A stretch of 60,728 nucleotides of DNA from Streptococcus mitis (GCF_000722705.1 NZ_JPFW01000010.1:1-60728), one strand, 5' to 3'; positions 28,071 to 39,141 are shown, counted from the stretch's first letter. Translations and numbers: made by a program. The notes: generated by a model not told the origin, from the sequence alone.

Positions 28071-28271
28071 CTATTTATTTTTATGGTTTTTTATTGTAAA
28101 GTAGACCCAACCGAATGAACATAGGTTGTCGAAAGCAAATGTAAAAACTGCAAGGATGATAGCTCCTGTATCTAAATAACCTCTTTCAAGACCGTTTTTC
28201 AACAACAACAAGCCTGTAGTTTCGACAAAGATCAAAAATAAAAATATATATAAAATTTTCACATTAAGCAT
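28071..28271 (-). CDS. Small two-helix membrane protein, possible immunity protein
   Basis: 66 aa with two hydrophobic segments (ILYIFLFLIFVETTGLLLL and TGAIILAVFTFAF) and a basic tail KNHKNK. I do not recognise a family. It is divergent from, and 80 bases away from, a secreted bacteriocin-like protein, so it may protect the producer; that is inference from position only. The ribosome binding site is weak. Confidence 0.6.
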   Translation of the reverse strand: MLNVKILYIFLFLIFVETTGLLLLKNGLERGYLDTGAIILAVFTFAFDNLCSFGWVYFTIKNHKNK

Positions 28272-28305
28272 ATTGTTACCGCTTTCTTTTTATTTGGTTT
28301 TATTG

Positions 28306-28311
28306 TATAAT
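28306..28311 (+). promoter_or_regulatory. -10 box of the secreted protein gene
   Basis: TATAAT lies 40 bases before the start codon, after GT; no good -35 box is seen. Confidence 0.5.
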
Positions 28312-28351
28312 AAAAGTTGAAAAAAATCAAAAATACAAAGGAGTTTCCGTT

Positions 28352-29011
28352 ATGTCTAAGATGTTTAAATGCATGTGTTTGCTAGTTATGTCTATTTTCT
28401 GTATGTCTAGCATTTCCCCGTCGCTTGTTGTTTTTGCTGATGATAGCTTATCGGCAAACTCTAAAGTTGTATCTGGTGAGGCTCAGTTTGAGAATGGCTC
28501 ATCAGTGCGGTTCGGAGATACGCAAGTAAATATTTTAAGTGATGAAGTTCTTGAGGTGGTCAATCCAGATGGAAGTGTAGACACTATTGAACAACGTGCT
28601 GATGGTGTCTATGTCAATGGGTCATTCTATATGGCTTATCAAAAGAATGAAATCGACCTAAATATATCTTTTAGATCATACGATCCTAATGTTTGGAATT
28701 ACGTCAACACAATACATGGGAATAAACTAGCCAACACATTCGCTAACTTCATGATTCAATCTGGAATATCCGCGTTTTTTGCTATTATAGGTTCTATGGT
28801 GGGTGGCCCATGGAGTGGCATAATTAGTGGAGCATATATTGGTACGCAAGCTTATGAGAGTTACTTGGAGTCACAAAGCCCATATCCATACTACATAACA
28901 AATACTTATATCCATGTTGCTCAAAGAAAATGGAAGTTTATCACTGGATACTATAGAAACTCAGATTATACTGGGTATGAAAAAACCGAAACAACCTACG
29001 TGAATTTCTAA
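28352..29011 (+). CDS. Secreted protein with glycine-rich hydrophobic core, bacteriocin-like
   Basis: 219 aa. A clear signal peptide (MSKMFKCMCLLVMSIFCMSS ... VVFA, cleavage near residue 29) is followed by a polar domain. A hydrophobic Gly-rich stretch GISAFFAIIGSMVGGPWSGIISGAYIG lies at about 137-165, and an aromatic C-terminus has KWKFITGYYRNSDYTGYEK. Start chosen by AAGGAG. It resembles proteins I remember as geobacillin-26-like or other large secreted bacteriocins, but I am not certain. It is one of few plus-strand genes here, inside the insertion that splits the right-hand repeat. Confidence 0.65.
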   Translation: MSKMFKCMCLLVMSIFCMSSISPSLVVFADDSLSANSKVVSGEAQFENGSSVRFGDTQVNILSDEVLEVVNPDGSVDTIEQRADGVYVNGSFYMAYQKNEIDLNISFRSYDPNVWNYVNTIHGNKLANTFANFMIQSGISAFFAIIGSMVGGPWSGIISGAYIGTQAYESYLESQSPYPYYITNTYIHVAQRKWKFITGYYRNSDYTGYEKTETTYVNF

Positions 29012-29051
29012 AATATAAACCCTGCCTAGATATAAAGGTAGGGTTTATATT
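29012..29051 (+). terminator. Terminator of the secreted protein gene
   Basis: TATAAACCCTGCCTA and TAGGTAGGGTTTATA form a long stem after the stop codon, followed by TTTTAG. Confidence 0.75.
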
Positions 29052-29097
29052 TTAGTTAATTGCTCAAGTAATTTGTAAGCATAATACTTGCGAAACT

Positions 29098-29409
29098 CTA
29101 TTTGTTCAAGCGGTTCAAAAGCTCTTGTTTTTTATCCTCAAGCTCAGCTCTCCTTTGCTCGATTTCTGCACGTCTTTGGGCAATTTCTGCTTGTGCTTCA
29201 GGGGTCTCAAGAGTACCTTGTGACCTATGAAATTCTATTAGCATATCAATGATTTTTGGGTCTAATTCGTTGATATAATCAGGATTTGACCATTTCGGCA
29301 CGTTGCTTGCAGGTGCTTGCTTTTTGCCGCCTTTTTTGGGCGTTTTGGCTTGTTGTTCAGCTTTCTGACTGTAGTTGACCTCGTGGAATTTTCGTGCTTG
29401 ATATGATGC
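29098..29409 (-). pseudogene. C-terminal fragment of a phage- or plasmid-type replication protein
   Basis: The open frame runs from about 29409 without a start codon: QARKFHEVNYSQKAEQQAK, a Lys-rich linker, NVPKWSNPDY, then a coiled coil AQRRAEIEQRRAELEDKKQ. The NVPKWSNPDY motif after a basic linker is what I remember from the C-termini of DnaD-domain and replication initiator proteins of phages and integrative elements. A GTG at 29301 could start a 67-aa remnant but has no good ribosome binding site. Its upstream edge is fused to hairpin repeat fragment B, so it is likely a relic of a mobile element. Confidence 0.55.
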
Positions 29410-29480
29410 GTTTTATTATGAGAAGATTTACTTCATTTTTTCCTGAAATTGAGTTTTTGCCCAAACTCTATCAAAATAAT
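29397..29480 (-). repeat. Hairpin repeat, fragment B (inverted), bordering glpF
   Basis: In reverse complement 29397-29439 matches 22851-22893 at 38 of 43 positions, and similarity (CAAAAACTCNATTTCAG and TATTTTGATAGAG-type pieces) continues outward toward glpF. Together with fragment C it equals an inverted copy of repeat A cut in its loop region. Confidence 0.75.
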
Positions 29481-29493
29481 TGTTTTTTCTAGA

Positions 29494-30198
29494 TTAGAAA
29501 AGTGAGAATACAAGTACGGCTAAGGCTGCACCGATAACAGGTCCTACAACTGGAATCCAGGCATAAGACCAGTCTCCGTCTCCCTTGTTTGAAATTGGCA
29601 AGATACTGTGCATGATACGAGGGCCAAGGTCACGCGCAGGGTTCAAGGCATAACCTGTTGTCCCACCTAGTGATAGACCGATACCGACAATCAAAGTTCC
29701 CACTGCGAAGGTTCCGATACCTGCCTGAAAATCATAAAGCCCCAAAGCAAAGATTGTCAACACCAAAACAAAGGTTCCAAGGATTTCACTGATCAAGTTA
29801 GAAACTGTATCCTTGATGGCTGGACCAGTACTGAAGGTTGCCAGGATATTGCCTGCATTTTCTTCTTCCTCATAATGCGGTTTGAATTGCAACCAAACCA
29901 AAATCTGACCCAGCATAGCCCCTGCGAACTGGGCTAGGATGTAAGGGAAAACGGAAGCCCAAGGCAAACCACCTTTTAAGGCAACACCGATGGTCACAGC
30001 TGGGTTTAAATGAGCTGGACTGAGCTTGCCAGATACAAATACTGCAACCGCAACTGCAATCCCCCAACCCATAGTAATCACAATCCAACCTGAGCTGTTG
30101 CTCTTAGTTTTAGGAAGAACCACACCTGCAACAACACCATTTCCTAGAAGAATCAGGATTAAAGTCCCCAAAAATTCTCCAAATAATTCATTCATCAT
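29494..30198 (-). CDS. glpF: Glycerol uptake facilitator GlpF (aquaglyceroporin)
   Basis: About 234 aa, six membrane helices and the two half-helix motifs LNPAVT and LNPARD of the MIP family; the Asp after the second NPA motif favours glycerol. It passes glycerol for phosphorylation by GlpK. I start at 30198 because GGAG lies eight bases upstream; an upstream reading to 30252 lacks one. Last gene of glpO-glpF. Confidence 0.93.
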   Translation of the reverse strand: MMNELFGEFLGTLILILLGNGVVAGVVLPKTKSNSSGWIVITMGWGIAVAVAVFVSGKLSPAHLNPAVTIGVALKGGLPWASVFPYILAQFAGAMLGQILVWLQFKPHYEEEENAGNILATFSTGPAIKDTVSNLISEILGTFVLVLTIFALGLYDFQAGIGTFAVGTLIVGIGLSLGGTTGYALNPARDLGPRIMHSILPISNKGDGDWSYAWIPVVGPVIGAALAVLVFSLF

Positions 30199-30267
30199 CT
30201 TTCTGTCTCCATTAAAAAGAAGGGACGGGCGACAAGGAATGCTACCCTCCACCTCTTTTCCTTTTTC

Positions 30268-32094
30268 TTAATTTTTTAATTCTGCTAAATCGTTGTTAGC
30301 GAGAGCTGCTTCGACATCCGCACGGTAACCTGCTTTTTCATCTTCTGACCAGTCATAGAATCGTCCCATTTCATCCAAAACTGGCTCAACGATACTATCC
30401 AAACTATCACGCATAAAGAGCATGTGGTTGGTACGACGAAGGAGGAAGTCAACTGGGCTAAGAGCCAACTCATTGCGCATTGCATAGTGAAGTGACAAGG
30501 TATCTGCCAAGCTGAGTCCTGGCGCTTGTTCCAAGCTGTGAGCAAGGGCAAAGACTTTCGGTGCATTTGAACCATAGAGATTTGCTAGGTAATGAGCTTC
30601 CTTGCTATCCAAACCACGTGACACTCCAAGTTGCGCAAAGGCTTCGATTTCTGAATCCACATTTGCTGGATTCAATTCTCCACCTGAAACAGGGTAAGTC
30701 TTAGAGTTGATGAGTTTAAAGCTTCGGTCAAATTCTGCTTTGAGGATATCGACCACGCGCTCCATAGCTCCTTCAGCCATCTTACGGTAGTCTGTGATTT
30801 TACCACCAGCAAGAGTCAAAAGTCCATTATCATCACGGTCCAAGCTAGAGCCACGAGAAACTGCAGATGGATCCAAATGTTTCTCAGATGTGCTGCTTTC
30901 AAGCTTGCTAACAGCAGATTCAACATCTTCACGCGTTTTTTCTTTCGATAGATAAGCTTCGACAGTCGCAATCAAGGTGTTAAAGCTTTCGTCGCTAATG
31001 GTTCCGTTATTTCCGCCATTGTAGTCAGAAGCGCTATTGCCTGCGATCAATGGACGAAGACCTGCCCAGCTACTTTCGATATCATCAATGGTAATGTTAG
31101 CTTCTGGGAAGCGGTTGTTGACAATACCAAGTAGGTAATCTACATCTTCCTGCGTCACTTTTGGATGTTCCAAATCGCCTGTGTAGTCTGTATCCGTTGT
31201 ACCAAAGTAAGTCTTGTTTTCACGTGGAAGTACAAAGACCATACGACCATCTCCCAAGCCTGTATCAAAGTAAACTGGCTGTGAAACCTTGATCTTGCTT
31301 GAATCCACTACCAAATGAACTCCCTTAGTTGGGCGCATTTGTGAGAATTGTGTTCCCTTATTAGACAAATTGCGTACTTTATCACTCCAAGGACCTGTTG
31401 TATTAATAACAAGGCGTGCCTTAATTTCAAATACTTGGTCTGTCAAGAGATCACGAGCTACTACGCCTGTAATCTTGCCACTTTCGTCAAATAGGAATCC
31501 TTCTGCCTTCACGTGGTTGGCAATAAGGGCACCGTCTTGGTTGGCACGTTTGATATTTTCAATCACGAGACGCGCATCGTTGTTACGGAAGTCAAGGTAA
31601 ACCCCACCTCCTACCAAACCTTCTTTCTTCAAGTTTGGCTGGCGTTCCAAGACTTCTTCCTTGCTCAAAACCTTGTTGGCAGCTGGCGTGTTATTAACCC
31701 CTGCCAAGAGGTCGTAAAGGTCCATAGCTACTTTAAGACGGAAGAGACTAAAGGTCGCTCCATCCTCATCATATACTGGCAAGAGCATTGGGTCTGGTTT
31801 TGGAATATGAGGTGCAATTTGTTGGACCACTGCACGTTCTGAAACCGTATCTGATACAACTTCTACGTCAAATTGCTTAAGGTAACGCAGACCTCCGTGA
31901 ACCAATTTAGTTGAACGGCTAGATGTTCCTTCTGCGAAGTCTTGCATTTCAATCAAACCAGTATCTAGACCACTAGCTGCAGCCTGCAAGGCTACACCAG
32001 CCCCTGTGATTCCTCCACCGATAATCAAGAGATCCAAGGTGCGTTCCTGCATTTTTTTAATTGATAATTCACGTGTTTTCTTTGAAAATTCCAT
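30268..32094 (-). CDS. glpO: Alpha-glycerophosphate oxidase GlpO
   Basis: 608 aa FAD enzyme. FAD-binding LIIGGGITGAGVALQAA lies at about 23-40, followed by SSRSTKLVHGGLRYLKQFD, typical of the GlpD/GlpO family. The insertion of about 50 residues rich in Ser and Glu (about 380-420) separates the oxidase from dehydrogenases. It oxidises glycerol 3-phosphate to dihydroxyacetone phosphate and makes H2O2. It lies between glpK and glpF. Confidence 0.95.
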   Translation of the reverse strand: MEFSKKTRELSIKKMQERTLDLLIIGGGITGAGVALQAAASGLDTGLIEMQDFAEGTSSRSTKLVHGGLRYLKQFDVEVVSDTVSERAVVQQIAPHIPKPDPMLLPVYDEDGATFSLFRLKVAMDLYDLLAGVNNTPAANKVLSKEEVLERQPNLKKEGLVGGGVYLDFRNNDARLVIENIKRANQDGALIANHVKAEGFLFDESGKITGVVARDLLTDQVFEIKARLVINTTGPWSDKVRNLSNKGTQFSQMRPTKGVHLVVDSSKIKVSQPVYFDTGLGDGRMVFVLPRENKTYFGTTDTDYTGDLEHPKVTQEDVDYLLGIVNNRFPEANITIDDIESSWAGLRPLIAGNSASDYNGGNNGTISDESFNTLIATVEAYLSKEKTREDVESAVSKLESSTSEKHLDPSAVSRGSSLDRDDNGLLTLAGGKITDYRKMAEGAMERVVDILKAEFDRSFKLINSKTYPVSGGELNPANVDSEIEAFAQLGVSRGLDSKEAHYLANLYGSNAPKVFALAHSLEQAPGLSLADTLSLHYAMRNELALSPVDFLLRRTNHMLFMRDSLDSIVEPVLDEMGRFYDWSEDEKAGYRADVEAALANNDLAELKN

Positions 32095-32147
32095 AGTTAC
32101 ACACTTTCTAATTAAATCCTGTCATTGTTAAACTGATGTCATCAGTA

Positions 32148-33665
<1,518 letters not shown>

Positions 33666-33704
33666 TCATAAAAATCTTGAGGATGTCTCCTCTTTACACT
33701 AACT

Positions 33705-33731
33705 AGTATACAAAATAAAGCGCTTTCTTGT
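33705..33731 (-). promoter_or_regulatory. glpK promoter with cre site
   Basis: Minus strand AAGAAAGCGCTTTATTTT (about 33713-33730) matches a CcpA cre site and directly precedes TATACT (33705-33710). Catabolite control of the glycerol genes is expected. Confidence 0.7.
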
Positions 33732-33811
33732 TTATCAACTTTTTTAATTTTTAAAAAAATGTGAGGAGATTGTGTGAATTTCACAAAAAAGACCTGGAAG
33801 CACCAAGTCTT

Positions 33812-35239
33812 TTAAGTGAATAATAACTGACGAATCCCTGCCAAATCTTCCATATCCAAGTCATTTTTTAAATAATAGACTGGTGTCTGCTCCTTCTTAT
33901 GAATAGGGTTATTTGTAACCAGCAAATCATAATGTCGAGTTCGGTCATAGGCTTCAATGGTAATGAAACGATTGTATTCCAAATACCGTTTCAAAATGGC
34001 TGCCATCCTTGAAAAGACAAGAAAACCAGATGTCAAATCCAGACCAATCCGCATATGCTGGCCACCATTTTCAGCCATATATTCGATCAACTGCAGCCAT
34101 TCCCAGAGAATTTTCTTATCCAAATCCGTCCCCTGCTGAAAGGCAGGTAGAGCATGAAAAATCTCTTCTGCTGTCTCTTTAAAATCATGTTCCATCAGCG
34201 AATAAGGATGACGATTCTCTAACTGGTACTTATAGCGGTCCTGTAAGATATAACCCTTATATAGATAGACTTGAGCACAAAGCTGACTGAGTTCATAGGT
34301 GACATGATCCTCTGTGTAGTCCCCTAGTAATTCCTCTTTCTTCATCTCTTGAATCAATTGCGTCAGCAAATCTGCCAACTGCCCTCCAAAACCAAGGATA
34401 TACTCCATAGTATGAAGAGGAAGAATGCGATGAGATAGGAGGAAAGAGAAGAAAATCATCATCTCACCATCCTCAGTTCCGAGAGGGAGGTGTTGCCCAG
34501 CAAAAAAAGACGGAGTCTTTCTCAGCAAACGCAGGTAGAAAATATTGTCAAAATACCCTCGCATTTTCTCTTCTATCACTTGAAACTGACAGGCCTTGAC
34601 CCGTAGACGTTGTTGACTGATGTGAGACCAGAGAACCAAGTCCAATTTCTGGCCCGAAGACAAGCTTGCACCGCAGATTTCTTCTAAACAAGCAATCTCC
34701 TGCTTTCTCTCTGGCTTCTGCATGTGACCTTCCCACTCCTGACTCGACCAAACCTTGCGGAAAAGACAGAAATAGAAATAGCGAATCTGATGTTCTGGAC
34801 CTCGCCACCGTCCATTTTGAATAGATAAATCAAATTCTAACAAAATCTGATTTAAACTAGCCAAATGGCGACCAAGCGTAGCCTCACTAATCATCAATTC
34901 TTGAGCCAGCTGATGGGCTAAAAACTGTTGGTGGTAAAGAAGATAGACTAAAATCTGGTATTTAACCGCATTCTCCAAAAACAAGCTCCGAATATCTCTT
35001 CCCTTGGTAGCTGCACCGATTGATAGACGCAGACTCTCATCTTCTAAGTGGATTGTCAGCTCTAAACCACTGTCCAAAGCCTTGTCATTGAACAGGGTGA
35101 CATATTTGGTTAGAGTCGCTTTTGAAAATCCTGTTTCCTCCATTACGGCCTTGACGGTTGTCTCAGACTCTTGTAAGAGAAAGGAAAGGATTGAAAATTG
35201 GCCAGATTCAGCCTTTTCCATCAAATCTCCTAAATACAT
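33812..35239 (-). CDS. Mga/BglG-like transcriptional regulator of the glycerol region
   Basis: 475 aa. N-terminal HTH_Mga-like helices ([21 protein letters not shown], then a second HTH with [19 protein letters not shown]), a central PRD-like helical part and a C-terminal part with a PTS EIIB-like feel ([19 protein letters not shown]). It precedes glpK, as in pneumococcus, and probably responds to sugar-PTS state to control it; this is inference. Start at 35239 with AAAGGGG eight bases upstream. Confidence 0.75.
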   Translation of the reverse strand: MYLGDLMEKAESGQFSILSFLLQESETTVKAVMEETGFSKATLTKYVTLFNDKALDSGLELTIHLEDESLRLSIGAATKGRDIRSLFLENAVKYQILVYLLYHQQFLAHQLAQELMISEATLGRHLASLNQILLEFDLSIQNGRWRGPEHQIRYFYFCLFRKVWSSQEWEGHMQKPERKQEIACLEEICGASLSSGQKLDLVLWSHISQQRLRVKACQFQVIEEKMRGYFDNIFYLRLLRKTPSFFAGQHLPLGTEDGEMMIFFSFLLSHRILPLHTMEYILGFGGQLADLLTQLIQEMKKEELLGDYTEDHVTYELSQLCAQVYLYKGYILQDRYKYQLENRHPYSLMEHDFKETAEEIFHALPAFQQGTDLDKKILWEWLQLIEYMAENGGQHMRIGLDLTSGFLVFSRMAAILKRYLEYNRFITIEAYDRTRHYDLLVTNNPIHKKEQTPVYYLKNDLDMEDLAGIRQLLFT

Positions 35240-35390
35240 TTGTTACCCCTTTCATTTTCTACCTTAAGCATAGCATAAATCTTACAAATGCTGAAATAAT
35301 CTGTTTCTCTTTTTATTTTCATGCTGATTTCCTAGTCTATTATACTGAAAATCAGCAAACACACGGCTCCCCCTTTGGGCATTTTTATGC

Positions 35391-35396
35391 TAAAAT
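35391..35396 (+). promoter_or_regulatory. Extended -10 promoter of hslO
   Basis: TATGCTAAAAT gives an extended TGC plus TAAAAT with no -35 match. The expected start of transcription is near 35403, one base before the ATG. Confidence 0.55.
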
Positions 35397-35403
35397 AGTA
35401 GCT

Positions 35404-36276
35404 ATGGATAAAATTATTAAAACTATATCAGAAAGCGGAGCCTTTCGTGCTTTTGTCCTTGACAGCACAGAAACAGTCCGCACTGCTCAAGAAAAACACC
35501 AAACCCAAGCTAGCTCAACTGTAGCACTTGGTCGAACTCTTATCGCTAGCCAGATTCTCGCAGCCAATGAAAAAGGAAATACCAAACTAACAGTTAAGGT
35601 ACTGGGATCTAGCTCTCTAGGTGCTATTATCACCGTCGCTGATACCAAAGGTAACGTCAAAGGCTACGTTCAAAATCCTGGTGTTGACATCAAAAAGACT
35701 GCAACTGGTGAAGTACTAGTCGGACCTTTTGTTGGAAATGGTCAATTCCTCGTTATCACAGACTACGGTACTGGAAATCCTTACAACTCTATGACTCCTC
35801 TCATCTCTGGAGAAATCGGTGAAGACCTTGCCTTTTACCTTACTGAAAGTCAACAGACCCCTTCTGCAGTCGGCCTCAATGTCCTTTTGGACGAAGAAGA
35901 CAAGGTCAAGGTTGCAGGTGGTTTCCTAGTTCAAGTCTTGCCAGGAGCCAAGGAAGAGGAGATTGCTCGCTTTGAAAAACGCATCCAAGCAATGCCAGCT
36001 ATCTCAACCCTTCTGGAAAGTGAAGACCATATCGAAGCCCTTCTCAAGGCAATCTACGGTGACGAGGCCTACAAGCGTCTTTCCGAAGAAGAAATCCGTT
36101 TCCAATGTGACTGTAGTCATGAACGCTTTATGAACGCTCTTGCCAGCCTTCCAAGTTCAGACTTACAGGAAATGAAAGAGGAAGACCACGGGGCAGAAAT
36201 CACTTGTCAATTCTGCCAAACTACTTACAACTTTGATGAAAACGACCTGGAGGAACTCATTCGTGACAAATCTTAA
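35404..36276 (+). CDS. hslO: Hsp33 redox-regulated chaperone
   Basis: 290 aa. The N-terminal substrate-binding fold has [12 protein letters not shown] and the C-terminal zinc switch has CDC and CQFC. Oxidation of these cysteines releases zinc and activates the holdase against oxidative unfolding, relevant for an H2O2-producing streptococcus. The start at 35404 matches family length; an open frame continues upstream to 35158 across the promoter but does not resemble Hsp33. Confidence 0.94.
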   Translation: MDKIIKTISESGAFRAFVLDSTETVRTAQEKHQTQASSTVALGRTLIASQILAANEKGNTKLTVKVLGSSSLGAIITVADTKGNVKGYVQNPGVDIKKTATGEVLVGPFVGNGQFLVITDYGTGNPYNSMTPLISGEIGEDLAFYLTESQQTPSAVGLNVLLDEEDKVKVAGGFLVQVLPGAKEEEIARFEKRIQAMPAISTLLESEDHIEALLKAIYGDEAYKRLSEEEIRFQCDCSHERFMNALASLPSSDLQEMKEEDHGAEITCQFCQTTYNFDENDLEELIRDKS

Positions 36277-37243
36277 TACACCTTTTATGATTGGCAATGT
36301 TGAGATTCCCAATCGTACCGTTTTAGCACCCATGGCCGGCGTGACCAACTCTGCCTTTCGTACCATCGCAAAAGAGCTCGGAGCTGGACTTGTTGTCATG
36401 GAAATGGTGTCTGACAAAGGGATTCAATACAACAATGAAAAAACTCTTCACATGCTCCACATTGATGAGGGAGAAAACCCAGTTTCTATTCAACTTTTTG
36501 GTAGTGATGAAGATAGCCTCGCGCGCGCAGCAGAATTCATTCAGAAAAATACCAAGACAGATATCGTCGATATCAATATGGGATGCCCTGTAAACAAAAT
36601 TGTGAAAAACGAAGCGGGAGCTATGTGGCTCAAGGACCCAGACAAAATCTACTCTATCATCAACAAGGTCCAATCTGTCCTTGATATCCCCCTTACTGTC
36701 AAAATGCGTACAGGCTGGGCTGACCCGTCTCTTGCAGTAGAAAATGCCCTCGCTGCTGAAGCAGCAGGTGTCTCCGCCCTTGCCATGCATGGCCGTACCC
36801 GTGAACAAATGTACACAGGCCACGCAGACCTTGAAACCCTTCACAAGGTCGCTCAAGCTCTGACCAAGATTCCGTTCATCGCTAATGGTGATATCCGCAC
36901 TGTTCAAGAAGCTAAACAACGTATCGAAGAAGTAGGTGCTGACGCTGTCATGATTGGACGAGCTGCTATGGGCAATCCTTACCTCTTCAACCAAATCAAC
37001 CATTACTTTGAAACAGGGGAAATTCTACCTGATTTGACCTTTGAAGACAAGATGAAAATCGCCTACGAACACTTGAAACGCTTGATTAACCTCAAAGGGG
37101 AAAACGTCGCAGTTCGTGAGTTTCGTGGACTCGCTCCTCACTACCTCCGTGGAACATCTGGCGCAGCCAAACTCCGTGGAGCCATTTCACAAGCTAGCAC
37201 CCTAGCAGAGATTGAAGCACTCTTGCAGTTGGATAAGGTTTAA
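36263..37243 (+). CDS. dus: tRNA-dihydrouridine synthase, DusB-like
   Basis: About 326 aa, FMN-dependent TIM barrel. [16 protein letters not shown] near the N-terminus, catalytic Cys in [17 protein letters not shown], and VKMRTGW and [11 protein letters not shown] further on. It reduces uridine in tRNA. The start is a GTG at 36263 behind GGAGG and lies inside the end of hslO, so the two are translationally coupled. Confidence 0.93.
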   Translation: MTNLNTPFMIGNVEIPNRTVLAPMAGVTNSAFRTIAKELGAGLVVMEMVSDKGIQYNNEKTLHMLHIDEGENPVSIQLFGSDEDSLARAAEFIQKNTKTDIVDINMGCPVNKIVKNEAGAMWLKDPDKIYSIINKVQSVLDIPLTVKMRTGWADPSLAVENALAAEAAGVSALAMHGRTREQMYTGHADLETLHKVAQALTKIPFIANGDIRTVQEAKQRIEEVGADAVMIGRAAMGNPYLFNQINHYFETGEILPDLTFEDKMKIAYEHLKRLINLKGENVAVREFRGLAPHYLRGTSGAAKLRGAISQASTLAEIEALLQLDKV

Positions 37244-37244
37244 C

Positions 37245-37790
37245 ATGGTTCATACTGCTCTACTGATTATCGATATGCAAAAAGCATTTGATAGACCTAT
37301 TTGGGGAGAACGAAACAACCCTCAAGCTGAACATCAAGCATTGAAGGTACTGGCATACTTTCGTAAACACGGTCTTCCAGTCTTACATGTTCAACACATA
37401 TCTGACAATCCCCAGTCGCAATTTCATAACAAACAAAATCAGGAGTTTAAAAGTGGATTTGAACCATTTGCTTCAGAACCTGTCTTCCAAAAAACAGTTA
37501 ATAGCGCCTTTATTGGAACAAATCTTGAAACATATTTACGAAAAAATCAGATTGGTCATTTAGTCCTTGTTGGTTTGACCCTGCCTCATTGTGTATCTAC
37601 TACGACACGAATGGCAGCAAATCTTGGTTTTGAAGTCACTTTACTAGCAGATGCTACTGCCAGTTTTACCCTATCTAACAAAAACGGTCAGTCCATCTCT
37701 CCTGAGACTATCCATGAGATTAATCTCCTTTCTCTACAAGATGAGTTTGCTCAAATTCTTACTACAGAAGAATTTTTAACCCAAGTATAA
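37245..37790 (+). CDS. Isochorismatase-family cysteine hydrolase
   Basis: 181 aa. The catalytic triad is visible as Asp in LLIIDMQKAF, Lys in FQKTVNSAF and Cys in VGLTLPHCVSTTTRMAANLGF. The family includes nicotinamidases and other amidases, so a link to the nearby NAD salvage operon is possible but unproven. It starts one base after the dus stop codon. Confidence 0.85.
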   Translation: MVHTALLIIDMQKAFDRPIWGERNNPQAEHQALKVLAYFRKHGLPVLHVQHISDNPQSQFHNKQNQEFKSGFEPFASEPVFQKTVNSAFIGTNLETYLRKNQIGHLVLVGLTLPHCVSTTTRMAANLGFEVTLLADATASFTLSNKNGQSISPETIHEINLLSLQDEFAQILTTEEFLTQV

Positions 37791-37798
37791 GTATAAAA

Positions 37799-37835
37799 TA
37801 ATCCGTCAACTCTTATTTGAGCTGACGGATTTTCT
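37799..37835. terminator. Bidirectional terminator between converging genes
   Basis: ATCCGTCA / TGACGGAT stem followed by TTTTCTTT on the plus strand. It separates the hydrolase from the convergent lipoprotein gene. Confidence 0.85.
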
Positions 37836-37866
37836 TTGATTGTAAAAATTCAAATACTGATTGTTA

Positions 37867-38550
37867 TTATTGGCTCAAAGCAACACTGGAAACCTTACCA
37901 TCCGCTCCTGTTGTAATTTGGATGATTTTTCCTCCACCGATTTTGGCATTATACTTACCATCATCAAGAGTATAAGAATAGCCTCTGATAGAGTAGTTTT
38001 CTTTCTTTCCATCAGCAGATTCTACTGTGAATTGACCTCCTGATGAAACTGTAATAGTTTCGCCATTAGCTCCCTTCCAGTTGCCCGCTGCAGCTGAGAA
38101 ATCACCATCTACCATGGTTAAAACGCCCTTGTAGCGTTTATTTTGCTCTGCTTGCTTGTCTTGAAGTTTGCGGTCAGTTGTAGAATCATAGCTTGATTGA
38201 TTAGACTGATCTTGAGGAGCCTGTTGAGTTGAAGAAGCCTGAACAGGAGTTTGTTGACTAGCTGCTTGTTGATTAGACACCTCTTGACCTTGTCTTTGCT
38301 CTGGTGCAGGTGTCGCAGTTGCTGAAGATTGATCAGTAGACGCCTTAGTCTTTTCAGATGAAGCTGAACTTGAGGACTTCTGAGTCTTGCTTTCTTGGCT
38401 AGAAGAAGCTGCTTTAGAGCTTGATGATTGACTTGTCTTAACAGAACTGCTTGCTTGAGTTGTTTCTTTTTTATTTCCACAAGCTCCTAGTAGCAAGGTA
38501 GAAGCCAATACAGTTGCTGCCATCAATTTGATATAGGTTTTCTTTTTCAT
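37867..38550 (-). CDS. Lipoprotein with Ser/Gln-rich linker and DUF6287-like domain
   Basis: 227 aa. Signal peptide with lipobox LLGAC (Cys24), then about 95 residues of Ser-, Lys-, Gln-, Thr-rich low-complexity linker, then a folded C-terminal domain starting YKGVLTMVDGDFSAAAGNWKG, of the kind I remember as DUF6287. The linker would carry the domain through the cell wall. Function unknown. It occupies the place where pneumococcus carries cbpA, but it is not choline-binding. Confidence 0.8.
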   Translation of the reverse strand: MKKKTYIKLMAATVLASTLLLGACGNKKETTQASSSVKTSQSSSSKAASSSQESKTQKSSSSASSEKTKASTDQSSATATPAPEQRQGQEVSNQQAASQQTPVQASSTQQAPQDQSNQSSYDSTTDRKLQDKQAEQNKRYKGVLTMVDGDFSAAAGNWKGANGETITVSSGGQFTVESADGKKENYSIRGYSYTLDDGKYNAKIGGGKIIQITTGADGKVSSVALSQ

Positions 38551-38836
38551 TTTTCTACTCCTTTGTAATATTTTAGAAATATAAAGAAATCTTTTTGTAA
38601 TATAATTGTAACATTAGAATTTAAATATGTCAACAATTTATCTAAACTATTTTAAAAATCTTAAATACTTTAGATACATTTATTCCTCCTACTCTTCTAT
38701 TCGTAATCTAATAGAAAAAACAGAAAAAAATTCCTATTTTGAGTAATATTTTTAAATCACTCTTGTGTAATCGCTTGCATCTTTAACTGCAAAGGAATAT
38801 AATAACATTGAAATAGAATATAGGAGGTGCATTCTT

Positions 38837-39067
38837 ATGCTAAATAAGTATTTCAAGTATCTTCCTTGGTTGATTTTGGGAGCTATTGGCTCTTATCAAT
38901 CAGCCACTTACTATGCGCAAACTTCATTTGATGTCTTCTATCTGACTACAATCTTTTTGATTGTCTATATCGCTTTGTTATTTTTACATGAGAACTATCT
39001 CAAGTATAGATACAAAAACTTCTTTACTCACATGTTGAGCAATCATAAGAAAGATAGCCATCCCTAA
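38837..39067 (+). CDS. Small membrane protein, unknown function
   Basis: 76 aa with two hydrophobic helices (YLPWLILGAIGSYQS and FYLTTIFLIVYIALLFL) and a basic C-terminus. A strong AGGAGG precedes the start, which supports real expression. No family recognised. It stands alone between two minus-strand genes. Confidence 0.7.
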   Translation: MLNKYFKYLPWLILGAIGSYQSATYYAQTSFDVFYLTTIFLIVYIALLFLHENYLKYRYKNFFTHMLSNHKKDSHP

Positions 39068-39104
39068 AAGCAGTCGCAATAGAAAAGCCAGCTCATGATG
39101 GTAG

Positions 39105-39141
39105 ATAAAGAGGTCGGGAACTTTGTCCCGACCTCGTTTTT
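39105..39141. terminator. Terminator between converging genes
   Basis: GAGGTCGGGA and TCCCGACCTC form a stem around ACTTTG, followed on the plus strand by GTTTTTTATTT. Confidence 0.8.

Noticed and set aside
35158-35403. N-terminal extension of the Hsp33 frame
   Set aside because: It spans the promoter and overlaps the divergent regulator gene; residues do not resemble Hsp33, whose normal start is at 35404.
36323-37003. 226-codon open frame on the minus strand opposite dus
   Set aside because: Shadow of the conserved dus gene; no start signal and no family resemblance.
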